Below are positions 18,644 through 27,661 of a stretch of DNA of 64,000 nt, one piece after another. This DNA is from Saccharibacillus sacchari DSM 19268 (GTDB lineage: Bacteria > Bacillota > Bacilli > Paenibacillales > Paenibacillaceae). The notes beneath the pieces were generated by a model, which had not been told where the DNA came from, searched no databases, and worked only from the letters and a program-made list of their open reading frames with translations. The first letter of the stretch is position 1; each line of letters opens with the position of its first letter. The position numbers and the translations under genes are program-made. Location of the stretch: contig NZ_KK073875.1 of the NCBI RefSeq assembly GCF_000585395.1, positions 1,082,407 to 1,146,406 on the forward strand, written 5' to 3'.

Positions 18644-19675
18644 GTGATCGGCGAACATCTGGGCATCCAGAACATTTTCGACCTGCAAAAGTGGGAACGT
18701 CTTCAAGACTCCTTGGCCTCCGTCACCAAACTCGCGATTTTGACCGTGGATTATAAAGGAAACGCGGTGACCGGCCATAGCGGCTGCCAGTCGTTTTGCC
18801 GGGCGGTACGACAGGACGAAGACCTGCTGCCCTACTGCCAAAAATGCGATTCGCGCGGCGGGTTGGAGGCGGTCCGCTCGAACAAGCCTTATATTTACCT
18901 TTGCCATTACAACATTATCGATATCGCCGTGCCCGTCATTATCGACGACAAATACGTGGGAGCCGTCATGGCGGGACAGGTGCGCCTGTCCGACCCTTCC
19001 GGCGCGGCCGAGCTGGAGCAGATCCTGACTTCGAAAAACAAAAAGCTGTACAGCGAAAAATGGGAAAAGCTCAAAGACCATTACGCCGATCTTCCCGTCA
19101 TGTCGTATCAGGAAATCGTCAAGATTTCCGACATGCTGTCGCTGCTGTGCAGCTATATCGTGGAAGAAGCGCTCAACAAAAACATGATCGCGGACCTGTT
19201 CGAAAAAGCGTCCGCTTCGGGATCGACTCCGCGCCTGTCCGACATTTTGCCGGGTTACGCGATGCAGAATTTGGAGATTGCCCGCAAAGAAATGACGCAT
19301 ATCCTCGCAGGCGCCCATACGGATTCGGACGAAAGCGAACGCTGCGACAATCCCGTGCTCAAGCCCGCGTTCGACTATCTGTACGCGCACAAAAGCGAAT
19401 CCGTTCCGCTCAAAAAAATGGCCGAGCTATGCCATATCAGTCCGAGCTATTTCAGCCGCCTTTTCGCCAAAGAAACCGGGGAAAGTTACTCCGGTTATAC
19501 GGCGAGGCTGAAGATCGAATGGGCCAAGCGCCTCCTCGAAAATACCGATATGCCGATCGCGGTGATCAGCGGCGAATTGGGATTCAACGAGCCGGGCTAC
19601 TTTATCAAAACGTTCAAAAAATACGAAGAACTCACGCCGGCCGTTTACCGGAAATATTACAAAACACCGCGATGA
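18644..19675 (+). CDS. AraC-family regulator with PocR sensor domain (glycerol locus)
   Basis: 343 residues from the GTG at 18644; the ATG at 18638 touches the AAGGA ribosome site and so is the poorer start. Residues 1-165 are a PocR-type ligand domain: LQDSLASVTKLAILTVDYKG, then a Cys cluster (CQSFCRAVRQ, YCQKCDSRGG, CHYNIIDIAVPV). The C-terminal 100 residues hold the two AraC helix-turn-helix units (LKKMAELCHISPSYFSRLFAKETG and ISGELGFNEPGYFIKTFKKYE). PocR domains are thought to bind small diols or polyols. The divergent gldA-dhaKL operon suggests glycerol or dihydroxyacetone as effector. Translation seems independent of the operon. Confidence 0.88.
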   Translation: MIGEHLGIQNIFDLQKWERLQDSLASVTKLAILTVDYKGNAVTGHSGCQSFCRAVRQDEDLLPYCQKCDSRGGLEAVRSNKPYIYLCHYNIIDIAVPVIIDDKYVGAVMAGQVRLSDPSGAAELEQILTSKNKKLYSEKWEKLKDHYADLPVMSYQEIVKISDMLSLLCSYIVEEALNKNMIADLFEKASASGSTPRLSDILPGYAMQNLEIARKEMTHILAGAHTDSDESERCDNPVLKPAFDYLYAHKSESVPLKKMAELCHISPSYFSRLFAKETGESYSGYTARLKIEWAKRLLENTDMPIAVISGELGFNEPGYFIKTFKKYEELTPAVYRKYYKTPR

Positions 19676-19794
19676 AAACCCTTGTTTACCACTCTTTACC
19701 TCTCTAAAGCGATTTCGCAAAAAAGGTTTTGAAACGCTTACAATTCTGTGTTAGACTACGACTGCGAACAGGAACGTGACCTTTTTTCGGGCGT

Positions 19795-19836
19795 AACCTA
19801 AGCTGATGCCTTGTGCATCGGTTTAGGTTTTTTTTA
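19795..19836 (+). terminator. Terminator after the PocR/AraC gene
   Basis: AACCTAA...GATGC pairs with GCATC...TTAGGTT and a run of eight T follows. The preceding stretch 19676-19794 shows no gene. Confidence 0.8.
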
Positions 19837-19878
19837 TGCCCAATAGCTTGACCAAACTTATTCAGGGGCTTACCTTCA

Positions 19879-19912
19879 TCTGAAACGCACACGCTTTAGG
19901 TTCATTTCAGAT
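19879..19912. promoter_or_regulatory. Inverted repeat upstream of the carboxylesterase gene
   Basis: CATCTGAAA and TTTCAGATG form a perfect 9-bp inverted repeat with a 16-nt spacer, about 80 bp before the esterase start. It could be an operator; no T-run follows it. Confidence 0.35.
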
Positions 19913-19992
19913 GAACGCAACCTTTCGTTTGACTCGGTCAAGATACAGCGCTCCTTTTCCGCATACCAACCAATCTCAAGGAGGGGTTCTTG

Positions 19993-21765
19993 ATGAAACC
20001 GAAAAAATGGGGATCTTTGCTGCTTGCGTCCACGCTCGCGGCCGGAGTGTTAAGCGTTTACAGTGCGCCGCAGACATCGTTTGCCGCTGCGACAACTTCC
20101 AATCCTGCAACGCAAACGACCGTGCAAGCCGGGGCGTTCTCGCCGCAAACGCTCCAAACGACGCAATTCGGCCAGGTGCAAGGCTACCATGACGAAACCA
20201 ACCGGGCGCTGATCTGGCAAGGTGTTCCTTACGCGGCGTCGACGGCAGGCGAGCAGCGCTGGAAAGCGCCTTCCGATCCGCAGCCGTGGAGCGGCGTATT
20301 GGATGCGACCAAACCGGGCGACATCGCGATTCAAGCTTCGGGGGCGAACATCGTCGGTACCGAGAACGCGTTGAATCTGGATATCTATCGTCCCGACAAC
20401 GCGAAGGACAAGCTTCCGGTCATCGTCTACATACACGGAGGCAACAACCAGACCGGCAAATCGACCGAGATCACGGGCAGTTCGATGGTGAACGACACCA
20501 ACGCGATCTTCGTCTCCGTCAATTACCGCCTCGGACCGCTCGGCTTCAACCCGCTTCCGGCGCTGAAGACCGGCACGGACGAAGAAAATTCCGGCAACTA
20601 CGCCCTGCTTGATATCGCTAAATCCCTCGATTGGGTCAAAGCCAATATCGAACAGTTCGGCGGCGACGCGGACAACGTGACCGTAGCCGGCTTCTCCGCA
20701 GGCGGACGCGACGTGATGGCGATGCTGATCTCCCCGATTTTTGAAGGCAAATTCGACAAAGCGATCTCGTTCAGCGGCGGCATGACCGTAGCGGACGAAG
20801 GCGCAAGCGCCGCGACATTCGCCAAAGCCATCGCTCCGCTCGCCGTTGCCGACGGCAAAAAAGCAACGGAAAAAGAAGCGTCCGACTGGCTGCTCACCAC
20901 AGGCTCCGACGTGCGCGACTATCTGTACTCGATCCCGGCCGACAAGCTGTCCAAGCTAATGGGCAACGCCGGCATTCGCATGAGCGTGTTCCCGCATCTG
21001 TACACGGACGGAACCGTTCTGCCGAAGGAAGGCTTTGACACGAAAAATTACAACGACGTCCCTCTGCTGATGCTGACGGGCGCCGACGAGTTTTCCTTGT
21101 TCGGACGCTTCGATTCGTACTTTGCGAAAAATATCGCGGACGGTTCGATCAACACCGACGCGAACGTTATCGCCAAATACAATTTCATCAACAAATACGG
21201 CGGCGAGCTGTACAGCCTGTTCAACGTGGAAGATTCCGCGCAAAAAATGTTCGGCAGCTACGGCGCGGACATTTACGGCATGCAGATCGACTTCGGCAGC
21301 GACGCTTACGTAGCCGGAAGCGCGATGAGCCCGCTGGGCGCGTTCCACGGCGTATTCGTACCGCTGCTGTCGCCTGACAACGCCAACTACGATTCGGTCA
21401 TTGGAAGCGCGTATGATCTGCCGGGAGCGGTCGATCTGGGCAAAGTGTTCCGCAACTATATCTCGAACTTCGTGCATAACGGCGATCCGAACGGAAACGG
21501 CCTGACGCAATGGGACACTTGGACGCCGAAAGCTTCGCTCAACGGCGATTCCACGCTGATTCTCGACGCGAACCGCCGAAAAGCGATCGCTTACGCGTCT
21601 TCGCCCGAGTTCACTTACGAGCAAGTGCTGGCCGCCATGCGTGCCGACCGCACGATCTCCGAAGCCGACAAAGCCGAGCTGATCTCCAAAGTGTTGAACG
21701 GTCGCTGGTTCAGCGGCAAGCTGGACAAGAGCTTCGGCAATGCTTCGATGTGGGTTCAGCAATAA
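19993..21765 (+). CDS. Secreted type-B carboxylesterase
   Basis: 590 residues from the ATG at 19993 with AAGGAGGGG upstream. The N-terminus KPKKWGSLLLASTLAAGV...FAA is a signal peptide. The fold is that of type-B carboxylesterases: GVPYAAS and RWKAP near the start, VYIHGGNN (oxyanion hole), VNYRLGPLGF, and the nucleophile elbow GFSAGG where most members have GESAGG. A C-terminal acidic/His part around AFHGVFVPLL follows (His of the triad probably in that segment). It should hydrolyse carboxylic esters outside the cell. It is monocistronic, with a terminator at 21855. Confidence 0.88.
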   Translation: MKPKKWGSLLLASTLAAGVLSVYSAPQTSFAAATTSNPATQTTVQAGAFSPQTLQTTQFGQVQGYHDETNRALIWQGVPYAASTAGEQRWKAPSDPQPWSGVLDATKPGDIAIQASGANIVGTENALNLDIYRPDNAKDKLPVIVYIHGGNNQTGKSTEITGSSMVNDTNAIFVSVNYRLGPLGFNPLPALKTGTDEENSGNYALLDIAKSLDWVKANIEQFGGDADNVTVAGFSAGGRDVMAMLISPIFEGKFDKAISFSGGMTVADEGASAATFAKAIAPLAVADGKKATEKEASDWLLTTGSDVRDYLYSIPADKLSKLMGNAGIRMSVFPHLYTDGTVLPKEGFDTKNYNDVPLLMLTGADEFSLFGRFDSYFAKNIADGSINTDANVIAKYNFINKYGGELYSLFNVEDSAQKMFGSYGADIYGMQIDFGSDAYVAGSAMSPLGAFHGVFVPLLSPDNANYDSVIGSAYDLPGAVDLGKVFRNYISNFVHNGDPNGNGLTQWDTWTPKASLNGDSTLILDANRRKAIAYASSPEFTYEQVLAAMRADRTISEADKAELISKVLNGRWFSGKLDKSFGNASMWVQQ

Positions 21766-21854
21766 ACGGTAACTTGGCGGTTTATCCGAATAAAAAAAGC
21801 TGTCCTGCTCCCTCTGTCAAAGGTTACGGATAGCTTTGAAATACAGGCTGCTGC

Positions 21855-21882
21855 GCCGTCGAGAATTCTCGGCGGCTTTTTT
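21855..21882 (+). terminator. Terminator after carboxylesterase gene
   Basis: GCCGTCGAG and CTCGGCGGC pair around AATT with one mismatch, followed by TTTTTTG. Confidence 0.8.
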
Positions 21883-21904
21883 GTATGGGGGGGATGGAGG
21901 TGGG

Positions 21905-22003
21905 CGGCGCTGCGGAAGAAATTCGTTCAAGACGCTGTCTCGCGAAGAAAGCTTTCAGCTCTCCTCGTTCAAAGGCGGCTTTCACTGAATTTCTCCCTCC
22001 GCT
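21905..22003 (+). repeat. Repeat family 2, copy 1
   Basis: It shares with the copies at 43855 and 61788 the left block GAAATTC-GTTCAA with CTGTCTC, the central TTCAAAGGC and the right block CACTGAATTTCTC-CTCCGCT. The inner stem is weak in this copy (CGAAGA against TCCTCG). It lies between convergent gene ends. Confidence 0.7.
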
Positions 22004-22047
22004 GGTACCTCTATTTTTGTTTTAGGTTAAAAGATTAAAGTACGGTA

Positions 22048-22722
22048 TTAGCGAATCGCGGCTTCGCTCTTTTGCACGGTGTCCAGCCAGCGTTTTGCCA
22101 GCAGGCCGTGGCCGGCTGTGGTGGGGTGGACGCCGTCCCAGATCCAGTAGGAGGCGGGGGCGGTTCGGCAGGCTTCGTCAAAGGCGTCTTGCAGCGGGAC
22201 GAACAGGGCACCGAATTGTTGCGCGAGGCGTCGGACGGCTTCGGAGCAGGCGTCTGCTGCCGCTCTCCAGGCTTGCCAATCGGAGTCCGTGTGGCCGCCC
22301 GGAAGGATGAAGGGTTCGCATAGGATAAGTTTGGCTTCAGGCAGTTCGTTGCGGGTTTGTTCCAGCAAACGGCGATAGCCTTGTTCGTATCCGATCGGGT
22401 CGAAGCCGCCCGGTTCCGCGATCGACATTAGAATATCGTTGACGCCGACCAAGATGCTGAGGGTATCGGGCTTCAGTTCAATTGCATCTTCCTGCCAGCG
22501 GGCTTCGAGATCGCTTACGCGATTGCCGCTGATGCCGCGATTAATGAACTCTGGCTGGTCGGCTGCAAGTTTTAGGCCCAGTTCTGCGGCAATCCAGAAG
22601 GCGTAGCCGTGTCCGAGAATATGATTAGGGTCCGCATCGCGTCCCCGGTTGCCGTCGGTGATGGAATCTCCTTGGAATAAAATTCTGCGCTGCGCGTACT
22701 GCTGTTCCGATCTTTCGCTCAT
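22048..22722 (-). CDS. SGNH/GDSL-type esterase/lipase
   Basis: 224 residues from the ATG at 22722 (GAGGAGAG upstream); an in-frame ATG at 22827 has no RBS. Block I is ILFQGDSITDGNR with the catalytic Ser. Block II holds Gly in NRGISGNRVSDL, block III has Asn in VGVNDIL, and block V reads WDGVHPTTAG with the catalytic Asp and His. There is no signal peptide, so it is cytoplasmic, probably acting on sugar or cell-wall esters. A palindromic GAAACGTTTTC-like sequence lies at 22739-22750 just before the gene and could be a catabolite-control site. Confidence 0.88.
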   Translation of the reverse strand: MSERSEQQYAQRRILFQGDSITDGNRGRDADPNHILGHGYAFWIAAELGLKLAADQPEFINRGISGNRVSDLEARWQEDAIELKPDTLSILVGVNDILMSIAEPGGFDPIGYEQGYRRLLEQTRNELPEAKLILCEPFILPGGHTDSDWQAWRAAADACSEAVRRLAQQFGALFVPLQDAFDEACRTAPASYWIWDGVHPTTAGHGLLAKRWLDTVQKSEAAIR

Positions 22723-23147
22723 GTTGCTCTCTCCTCTTCGAAAACGTTTCAATTCCGAACGCAACATGTATTCGCTCTTTCCTGCTGATTTTCCTGCATG
22801 CTGCACTGAATACAAGATTAAGGCCAATAAACATCTATTTTGCTAATCCAAGTTGTAGGATTTGCAATAATATTCGCTAAATAGGACTTAAAAAGACCTG
22901 TCTTGATCCGAAATCTTGCATTTGCTGCAACTCCGGTTCAAATCCAGCACTTTTATGCGAAAAATGTTGTATATTGTGCAAGATGATGGCAAGGATCAGA
23001 GAAACATGCGCCATATCCTATTCCTAAAAGAAATTCCGCCGCGCTTAAAAGCCCTGTGTTCCCCGTCAAGGGGGCACAGGGCTTTTTCGCCTCCATGATC
23101 GAAGGTACGATAATACGCATAATGGCCTCTATTCGTCTTTGCCCCGC
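22723..23147. other. Intergenic region with one strong terminator
   Basis: Apart from the cre-like palindrome near 22745 and the terminator at 23047-23087, I see nothing. The stretch 22850-23040 has no coding signal. Confidence 0.4.
23047..23087. terminator. Bidirectional terminator
   Basis: AAAAGCCCTGTGTTCCCC pairs with GGGG-CACAGGGCTTTTT, with A-run and T-run on the two sides. It lies past the 3' end of the DUF4261 gene. Confidence 0.85.
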
Positions 23148-23939
23148 CTAATACCCGATCTTGATGGACTGTCCCTCAACCGCAATTCCTTCGGACAACT
23201 GAAGAGACAGTTGCTGCTCCGCAGAAAATCCGATCGTCTCTCCGTCTTGCAACTTGGCGTCGCAGTCCACTACATAGCCTGCAATATGGAAGGTGAGCTC
23301 AAATACATCGACGAGGTCGCGACTGGAGCGCAGCACTTCAATCTCGTCATGGCCAAAACGGCGCAGCCCTACCGTATACGATGAAATTCCCTGCTGCTCC
23401 TCGTATAGCCCGACGAACACCCACAATTGAACCGGAAGTTCGCCCTCCTTAAGCAGCATCGCGTTTTGGATATAAGCCTCCGCCGACATGACCATGGGAG
23501 ACATGTACATCGCCAGCGCATGTTCCTGTTTCAGCATGCTGCATAATACTTGGGTGAACAACACATGTCCGCCCAGCAAGTCCGACGCGCCGGATACGGA
23601 GACGATAACATGAGCCTGATAGCCTTCGATCGACTCTTCCGCTTCCGGCCAAAGCGGATTCACGCCGCAGCATTCCTCCACGGTAGTACCGGGAAGCGGA
23701 GCACGCACTAACGAGCAGGTCACGCGCAATCCGTCGGCTTCAAACCCCAAGGATCCATGCTCCGGAAGCGCATCCGCCTCAATATCCCAATCATTTTTCA
23801 AATTACGGATAAAACGCGGAAAATCGCATTCCGGTTCGCTCAGCAATACAAATCCAACAAGCGTCTGGCCGGCTTCGGCAGGACGCCGCTTACGCTCCCT
23901 GCGTATCCGTTCTTCTCCAGGTCGTTCGAACAGTTCCAT
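23148..23939 (-). CDS. DUF4261 domain-containing protein
   Basis: 263 residues from the ATG at 23939, preceded by AAAGGAGG; an ATG at 23960 lies upstream of that site and is unlikely. The N-terminal half begins TLVGFVLLSEPECDF, followed by LKNDWDIEAD and a hydrophobic AHVIVSVSGA strand. The C-terminal half carries DVFELTFHIAGYVVDCDAKLQDGETIGFSA, the pattern of DUF4261 proteins, which are cytoplasmic and of unknown function (often linked with type VI/VII or contact systems elsewhere, but nothing of that kind is next to it here). Confidence 0.75.
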   Translation of the reverse strand: MELFERPGEERIRRERKRRPAEAGQTLVGFVLLSEPECDFPRFIRNLKNDWDIEADALPEHGSLGFEADGLRVTCSLVRAPLPGTTVEECCGVNPLWPEAEESIEGYQAHVIVSVSGASDLLGGHVLFTQVLCSMLKQEHALAMYMSPMVMSAEAYIQNAMLLKEGELPVQLWVFVGLYEEQQGISSYTVGLRRFGHDEIEVLRSSRDLVDVFELTFHIAGYVVDCDAKLQDGETIGFSAEQQLSLQLSEGIAVEGQSIKIGY

Positions 23940-24142
23940 CTCCGCGCCTCCTTTTTTCATCGTTCATCGTTATATGTACAATCGAACATTTATTTACCCG
24001 ATACCGGGCAACATTTAGCCCTAATTTACATAACTCCTGCCTAAGACTCAAAAAAAGCCCCCTCGAACCGGGAACTGGGAGCCGTTTACAGGTATCAAGA
24101 ATCAGTTTGCGTGTCGCACAAACGCGGTAAAGCAAGATAGTC

Positions 24143-24202
24143 AATAACCAAAAGTCGAAGGCCGCAAGACGGATGTCCGGCGGCCTTCGACTTTTGGTTA
24201 TT
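24143..24202. terminator. Long perfect hairpin, probable bidirectional terminator
   Basis: AATAACCAAAAGTCGAAGG... and its exact reverse complement form a stem of about 22 bp around a 14-nt loop. It ends 17 bp after the 24220 gene. The AAAAG/CTTTT steps in the stem may serve as the U-tract. Confidence 0.7.
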
Positions 24203-24219
24203 CCTTTATTGATTAATGG

Positions 24220-24681
24220 CTAGCCGCGAACCGGCACCACCCGATAAAGAGCTGCTTCTTCGCGTACGGCCTCGCCGCCTTGCGCTTCGATGATCCAACC
24301 GATCGACAGCACCGGAGACAGCATATCTCGCTCGGCTTGAGTCAGTTCCACGGCAACGCCCTCGGCCCCTTCTTCGCGCTCCACTTCGGACTCAAGCCCG
24401 AAGACGATGCGAATCCAAGTGTTGATGCCGCCCAGCGTATTGTATTTAATCCGATAACCCTGCTTGACGGCTTGCTCCAGAACTTCCGGCTGCTCGCGAT
24501 GCAGAGTGAGCAGCGGGGCGAAGTCCGTTATGATCGAGCCGTCGGCAGGAGGCAGATTGCCTTCTGCCGCGCGACTCAGCAATTCTTCGCCATCCAACCC
24601 AAGCGCGCGGACGCTCTCCAGCACAATGGCATCCCATTGGGATAATCTGACCCGTTCCGTAGTTTGCGTGGTTTCGCTCAT
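24220..24681 (-). CDS. Conserved hypothetical protein
   Basis: 153 residues with GAAAGGAG 9 nt upstream of the ATG. It is cytoplasmic, acidic and probably alpha/beta: LSQWDAIVLESVRALGL, then GYRIKYNTLGGINTWIRIVFGLE, then ELTQAERDMLSPVLSIGWII. I recognise no domain. It is monocistronic, and its end is marked by the long hairpin at 24143. Confidence 0.65.
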   Translation of the reverse strand: MSETTQTTERVRLSQWDAIVLESVRALGLDGEELLSRAAEGNLPPADGSIITDFAPLLTLHREQPEVLEQAVKQGYRIKYNTLGGINTWIRIVFGLESEVEREEGAEGVAVELTQAERDMLSPVLSIGWIIEAQGGEAVREEAALYRVVPVRG

Positions 24682-24906
24682 TTTCGATCTCCTTTCGTCG
24701 GCATGCGGGCATCCTGTTCAACTCCCAATCTACACTCCGCCAATCGGCTTAGACGGAATTGAGTTTATGCTCCAGAACAGATGATTGCCTCGCAGCACGT
24801 TTCTCCCTTCACTTTACCGCAAGGAGATCCTCCTTGTATAGAGGAAAGGCTTGCCAATGTACGACGGCGTCTCAAACAGATTATGACGTGCCGCTTTGAT
24901 TTTTGA

Positions 24907-24915
24907 TGGTATAAT
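24907..24915 (+). promoter_or_regulatory. Extended -10 promoter element for the AEC transporter
   Basis: TGgTATAAT, a consensus extended -10, lies about 54 bp before the AEC start. No good -35 box is seen, as is usual for extended -10 promoters. Confidence 0.55.
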
Positions 24916-24968
24916 GAAACCCAATTCGTCACTATGCGAAAACCCGACCGAAAGAGGCTGAAGCCCTG

Positions 24969-25889
24969 ATGATCGTCGAGATCCTGCTGAACGTCGTTCT
25001 TCCCGTATTCGTATTGATCGTTGCCGGTTCGTTAATGCAGCGACTGTTCCAACTTGATCTGTATACGCTGTCCAAGATCAACTTTTACTACATAACGCCT
25101 GCGGTCGTGTTCATGAGCTTGTACCAGTCCAATATCTCGCTTGAATTGCTGGGCAGCGTCGCTCTTTTTTACGGATTGTATATCGGGGTGTTGTACATTT
25201 TCTGCTTTATTCTCACCCGCTCGCTCAAGTATCCAAGCAGCATGAAGGCCGCCTTCACCAACAGCGTGCTGTTGGACAACTCGGGCAATTACGGGCTGCC
25301 GATTAATCAGTTAGTATTCGCAGGTTCGCCGCTTGCCGCATCCATCCAGGCTTTGCTTATGTCTTTCCAAAGTCTTCTGACCTTTACCTACGGCGTCATC
25401 TCGATTCAAGGGGCCAGACTTAGCGGCAATTACCGGAGCGTGCTTATCGGCTTTTTAAAAATACCTGTGCCTTATGCGCTGGTACTCGGCTTTCTCTTCC
25501 ACGCCTTTGCTGTGCCGCTTCCGAATTTCGTCACGCAGCCGCTTGGCTATATTCAAAATTCGATGGTCGCCGTGGCGCTGTTGACGCTCGGCGCACAGAT
25601 CGTGAAGTATCCGCTGCGGCTCGGACGCCCGGCGATTTACTTCAGCATGATCTTGCGCCTGATTGCGGCTCCGGTAATCGGATATCTGCTGATTTTGGCG
25701 CTCGGCTTAAAAGGCATTCCTGCGCAAGCGTTACTGATCGCCTCCGGCATGCCGACCGGGGTCAATTCCGCCATTTTGGCCGAAGAATACCGCAATGAAC
25801 CGGACTTTGCCGCACAGACGGTACTGGTATCGACGATTCTGAATATTGTGACCGTGACCGTGCTGATTACGATCTCGGGCAATCTGTAA
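24969..25889 (+). CDS. AEC family transporter (auxin efflux carrier type)
   Basis: 306 residues with about nine or ten hydrophobic segments spread over the whole length and only short loops. The first (ILLNVVLPVFVLIVAGSLMQRLF) is typical of AEC permeases. The half-way motif NSVLLDNSGNYGLPINQLVF and the C-terminal ASGMPTGVNSAILAEEY are the family's conserved helix-break regions. These are secondary transporters of carboxylates such as malate or malonate; the substrate here is not inferable. It is monocistronic, with its own promoter and the terminator at 25964. Confidence 0.88.
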   Translation: MIVEILLNVVLPVFVLIVAGSLMQRLFQLDLYTLSKINFYYITPAVVFMSLYQSNISLELLGSVALFYGLYIGVLYIFCFILTRSLKYPSSMKAAFTNSVLLDNSGNYGLPINQLVFAGSPLAASIQALLMSFQSLLTFTYGVISIQGARLSGNYRSVLIGFLKIPVPYALVLGFLFHAFAVPLPNFVTQPLGYIQNSMVAVALLTLGAQIVKYPLRLGRPAIYFSMILRLIAAPVIGYLLILALGLKGIPAQALLIASGMPTGVNSAILAEEYRNEPDFAAQTVLVSTILNIVTVTVLITISGNL

Positions 25890-25963
25890 AAACAAACTCA
25901 AATTGAGACATCGCTCACAGACTTGCTTTTCTTCCGAATACTACAATAAGACAGTCCGCTACG

Positions 25964-26019
25964 AAAATAACGAAGCCGCAGCGAATGACCCGAATCATTC
26001 ACTGCGGCTTCGTTATTTT
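25964..26019. terminator. Bidirectional terminator between AEC and chemoreceptor genes
   Basis: AAAATAACGAAGCCGCAG pairs perfectly with CTGCGGCTTCGTTATTTT (18 bp) between two convergent genes. Confidence 0.9.
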
Positions 26020-26038
26020 CCTATCTAAAAGCTTATGC

Positions 26039-27310
26039 TTACATCCGGAACGCCGTCGTTTTGTCGAGCAGTCGTCCGGTCATCCGGTTCAACTCCTCCG
26101 AAGAGGTGGACAATTCCTCCATGATCGCAGACTCCTCGTGGATGGAACTTGCGATGCGCTTGGCCTCTTCCGCGAATAAAATAGCGCGTTCGCTGATTTC
26201 GCCGGCATGGCGATGCGCGAGGTCCACTCGGCCCGTTTGCTCGGAGATCATGGTCTCGATGCTGCGAACCGAAGTGACCATTCCATCCACGGCGGCGTCA
26301 AGACGCTCCAACTTCGCTTCGACAGCCCCGGTGTGCTGCTCTTCACGGCTTACACGCTCGCTTTGCTGCTGAATAAGAAGCACGGTATCGCGCACCTGAT
26401 CTTGAATACGACGGATCCGATCGCCGATCTGACCGACCGAATCCGCGCTTTGCTCGGACAACTTGCGAATCTCGTGGGCCACAACGGCAAATCCTGAACC
26501 ATGCTCGCCTGCACGCGCGGCTTCAATCGAAGCATTCAAGGCCAAGAGGTGCGTCTGCTCAGCAATATCGCGGATCGAACGGTTAATAACTTCGATGTCT
26601 GCGGCTTCGCGCTCCAGACGTCCAACCATCTCCTGAGAGCGCACGCTGGATTCGGACAGTTCGCCCATCCCTTCGCGCAGCGCCACAAAGATATTACGCG
26701 TAGTGCGTACGGATTCCTCCATGCCGCCCGATAAATCGATCATTTCCCGCGAACTGCTCTTCATCCCGCGGAACGCATCCAACATCTCGTCGGCATTGCG
26801 TCTCGAATTTTCGGTCGACTGTTGTTGGTGTTCCACGCCTTCGTGAATCCGGTCCACGCCGCCCGATATTTCTTCGATCTGCTGCGCGGCTTCGGAGATC
26901 GCGTCGCTCATCATCTGCACGTTCTCGGACGTGACTCCTGCTCCGGAAGCAATGTCCTCGACCATGTCGCGAAGATTGTCCACCATTTGGCGGAAAGCAT
27001 CGTTGAGCACCGTGATTTCATCCTGCGCACTGCGCCGGGGAACTTCGACAGCCAGGTTCCCTGCCGAAACTTCTTGCGCGGCATTGGCCAGTTGCACGAT
27101 AGGCTTTGTTAATAATTTGGAGACTAACCAGCCCAGAACGCCGCTCCAAAACACGCCCATCAGCAAAATGATCGTCGTGTACAACCAATCCGCCATGGAG
27201 CTCGCAATATATGCCTTCAAAAAGAAAATAAAAAAGGCGCTTGTTGCATACGTGATCCCGGAGATCAAAACAAACCCGGCAACCATTTTTGTTCCTAAAT
27301 TAAGTTTCAT
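26039..27310 (-). CDS. Methyl-accepting chemotaxis protein without periplasmic sensor
   Basis: 423 residues. Two TM helices (about 10-32 and 42-64) are separated by only a few residues, so there is no extracytoplasmic ligand domain. A HAMP domain (about 62-118) and a long coiled-coil signalling domain follow. The hairpin tip reads [14 protein letters not shown] then [15 protein letters not shown], the near-invariant CheA/CheW contact region. It would sense membrane state, internal signals or a partner protein. No other chemotaxis gene is nearby. Confidence 0.92.
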   Translation of the reverse strand: MKLNLGTKMVAGFVLISGITYATSAFFIFFLKAYIASSMADWLYTTIILLMGVFWSGVLGWLVSKLLTKPIVQLANAAQEVSAGNLAVEVPRRSAQDEITVLNDAFRQMVDNLRDMVEDIASGAGVTSENVQMMSDAISEAAQQIEEISGGVDRIHEGVEHQQQSTENSRRNADEMLDAFRGMKSSSREMIDLSGGMEESVRTTRNIFVALREGMGELSESSVRSQEMVGRLEREAADIEVINRSIRDIAEQTHLLALNASIEAARAGEHGSGFAVVAHEIRKLSEQSADSVGQIGDRIRRIQDQVRDTVLLIQQQSERVSREEQHTGAVEAKLERLDAAVDGMVTSVRSIETMISEQTGRVDLAHRHAGEISERAILFAEEAKRIASSIHEESAIMEELSTSSEELNRMTGRLLDKTTAFRM

Positions 27311-27661
27311 CTGCGCTTTTCCCCCAACTCTTCGATTCCAGGTCTGTCGTCTGCGACTGCCCCAGTCATGCGCGGCACGCCAATTCCGCCGATCCCCCCG
27401 GAACGGCTGCTTTTAGCACGCGGAACGCTTTCCCATTTTCTCTTTATCGATTTTGTAACCGCTTCAATGAATAAAAACATAAAATTCTTTCTTTTTTAAT
27501 GAACCCCCTTTGCTGCACGCCCCTTGCGCGCCTCTACTTGTTCAAGCAAGCTCTCTTGCCACAACCTGAGACGATTATCCCACATCGGCAGGGTAGTTTG
27601 AACCCCTTTGCCAAAAGAAAAAAGGGCCTTCCTCCCGGAAAGCCCATAAATATGGATTTAA
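27311..27661. other. Intergenic region between chemoreceptor promoter and deacetylase 3' end
   Basis: It holds the chemoreceptor promoter side, AT-rich around 27440-27500, and a terminator at 27615-27650 (GGGCCTTCC with GGAA-GCCC, A-rich left flank) that serves the minus-strand deacetylase gene. No gene is seen. Confidence 0.5.
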
